From Haplomitrium mnioides (taxonomy: Eukaryota; Marchantiophyta; Haplomitriopsida; Calobryales): 21,519 nt of DNA. Location: the NCBI GenBank assembly GCA_049999725.1, contig JBNGIS010037791.1, positions 1 through 21,519 on the forward strand, in the 5' to 3' direction. Within the stretch, counting starts at the first letter, position 1; every line of letters begins with the position of its first letter. The position numbers and the translations under genes were made by a program. Positions 20,073 to 21,519 of the stretch are shown in pieces. The notes beneath the pieces were generated by a model. The model saw nothing but the letters and a program-made list of their open reading frames with translations, ran no database searches and was not told the origin of the DNA.

Positions 20073-21519
20073 TGGTGTATGTTCTCAAGGCATTGCCGAT
20101 CTTAACTTACACTCAATTCAACTTGGGTGGTATATGTTCTCAAGGCATTGTCAATCTCAACTTACACGCAATTCGACTTAGGTGGTGTATGTTCTCAAGG
20201 CATTGCCGATCTCAACTTACAAGCAATTCACCTTGGGTGGTGTATAATCTCAAGGCATTCTCGATCTCAACTTACAAGCAATTCAACTTGGGTGGTGTAT
20301 GTTCTAAAGGCATTTGCAGATCTCAACTTACAAGCAATTCAACTTGGGCTGTGCAATTCAACTTGGGTGGTGTATGTTCTCCAAGGCATTACAGATTTCA
20401 ACTTACAAGCAATTTAACTTGGGTGGTGTATGTTCTCCAAGGCAATATAGATTTCAACTTACAAGCAATTTAACTTGGGTGGTGTATGTTCTCAATGCAT
20501 TGCAGATCTCAACTTACAAGCAATTTAACTTGGGTGGTGTATGTTCTCAAGGCATTGCCGATCTCAACTTACCAGCAATTCAACTTGGGTGGTGTATGTT
20601 CTCAAGGCATTGCCGATCTCAACTTACCAGCAATTCGACTTGGGTGGTGTATGTTCTCAAGGCATTGCCGATCTCAACTACACTCAGTTCAATTTGGGTG
20701 GTGTATGTTCTCAAGGCATTGCTGATCTCAACTTACACGCAATTCAACATGGAATGTATATTCTCAAGGCATTGCCGATCTCAACTTACACTCAATTCAA
20801 CATAGATGGTATATGTTGTCAAGGCATTGTCGATCTCAACTTACACGCAATTCCACTTAGGTGGTGTATCGTTTCAAGGTATTGCCGATCTTAACTTACA
20901 CTTAATTCAACTTGGGTGGTATATGTTCTCAAGGTATTGTCAATCTCAACTTACACGCAATTCAACTTAGGTGGTGTATGTTCTCAAGGCATTGCCGATC
21001 TCAACTAACAAGCGATTCAACTTGGGTGGTGTATAATCTCAAGGCATTGCAGATCTCAACTTACATGCAATTCAACTTGGGTGGTGTATGTTTTGAAGGC
21101 ATTTGCAGATCTGAACTTACAAGCAATCAACTCGGGCAATGCAATTCAACTTGGGTGGCGTATGTTCTCCAAGGCATTACAAATCTCAACTTACAAGCAA
21201 TTTAACTTGGGTGGTGTATGTTCTGAAGGCATTGCCAATCTCAACTTACACTCAATTCAACTTGGGTGGTATATGTTGTCAAGGCAATGTCGATCTCAAC
21301 TGCAATTCCACTTAGATGGTGTATGTTCTCAAGGTATTGCCAATCTTAACTTATACTCAATTCAACTTGGGTGGTATATGTTCTCAAGGCATACTCGATA
21401 TCAGCTTACACGCAATTCAACTTAGGTGGCGTATGTTCTCAAGGCATTGGCGATCTCAACTTACAAGCAATTCAACTTGGGTGGTGTATGTTCTCAAAGC
21501 ATTGCCGATCTCAATTTAA

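Larger units (their letters stand above)
7911..21519. repeat. 55-bp satellite array, right arm, with higher-order structure
   Basis: About 245 tandem units continue to the window end. Common variants include TCTATAATCTC units with AAATTACACGC, units ending AATTCCACTTAGG, units with CATGGATG, and 56-bp units with CTCAATTTAACACGC. A marker unit of 75 bp, carrying a 19-bp internal duplication, recurs at irregular but partly repeated spacing. The forward strand is largely free of stops in all three frames; the reverse strand is rich in TGA and TAA. Short conceptual proteins of 60-309 residues here are by-products of the repeat, with rotating frame and no family match. No promoter, RNA gene or other gene is seen in this arm. 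Confidence 0.97.

Noticed and set aside
7911-21519. CRISPR array
   Set aside because: Repeats are directly adjacent with no unique spacers, the unit is 55 bp throughout, and there are no cas genes. The retroelement is of plant type.
1-21519. An unknown multi-gene system encoded in the flanks
   Set aside because: Outside the retrotransposon I find only satellite units. No conserved protein, RNA gene or regulatory cassette could be supported.

Overview
This window is nuclear repetitive DNA, most likely from a land plant. It is a long tandem satellite array interrupted by one Ty3/gypsy-type LTR retrotransposon of the chromovirus group. There is no host single-copy gene, tRNA or rRNA. The plant assignment rests on the chromodomain-bearing pol, the 12-nt initiator-tRNA-Met primer site and the LTR layout. 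The integrase core signature differs from the angiosperm chromovirus types I know, so a non-seed plant is possible, but I cannot name the species.

Layout. Positions 1-1624 and 7911-21519 are one satellite with a basic unit of 55 bp, about 30 units on the left and about 245 on the right. Units differ by point changes, by 1-nt indels, and by a marker unit holding an internal 19-bp duplication. These variants recur in a higher-order pattern: 1396-1398 bp spacing three times, 682 bp twice, a 351-bp local duplication, and a block of more than 2 kb repeated exactly 6977 bp away. The unit has no stop codon in any of its three forward frames, so many ORFs of 60-309 codons appear by chance; none is called as a gene.

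The retrotransposon spans 1625-7910 and is flanked by the 5-bp target-site duplication TTGGG. Its order is 5' LTR (568 bp), primer-binding site, leader of about 640 bp, gag, pol (protease, reverse transcriptase, RNase H, integrase, chromodomain), polypurine tract, 3' LTR. gag has a nonsense codon with two frame changes, and pol has an in-frame TAA between reverse transcriptase and RNase H. This copy therefore looks unable to make its own proteins, although its LTRs differ at only about eight sites. A paralogous stretch of satellite near 17101-17230 is the matching empty site, so the element inserted after that stretch of the array had been duplicated.

Assembly quality. There are four N runs: 7586-7685, 16121-16130, 18904-18913 and 19973-20072. 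At the first two, the last 47 bases before the Ns are repeated exactly right after them, which points to unmerged overlapping contig ends rather than real duplication. Lengths in the 3' LTR and the array should be read with this in mind.
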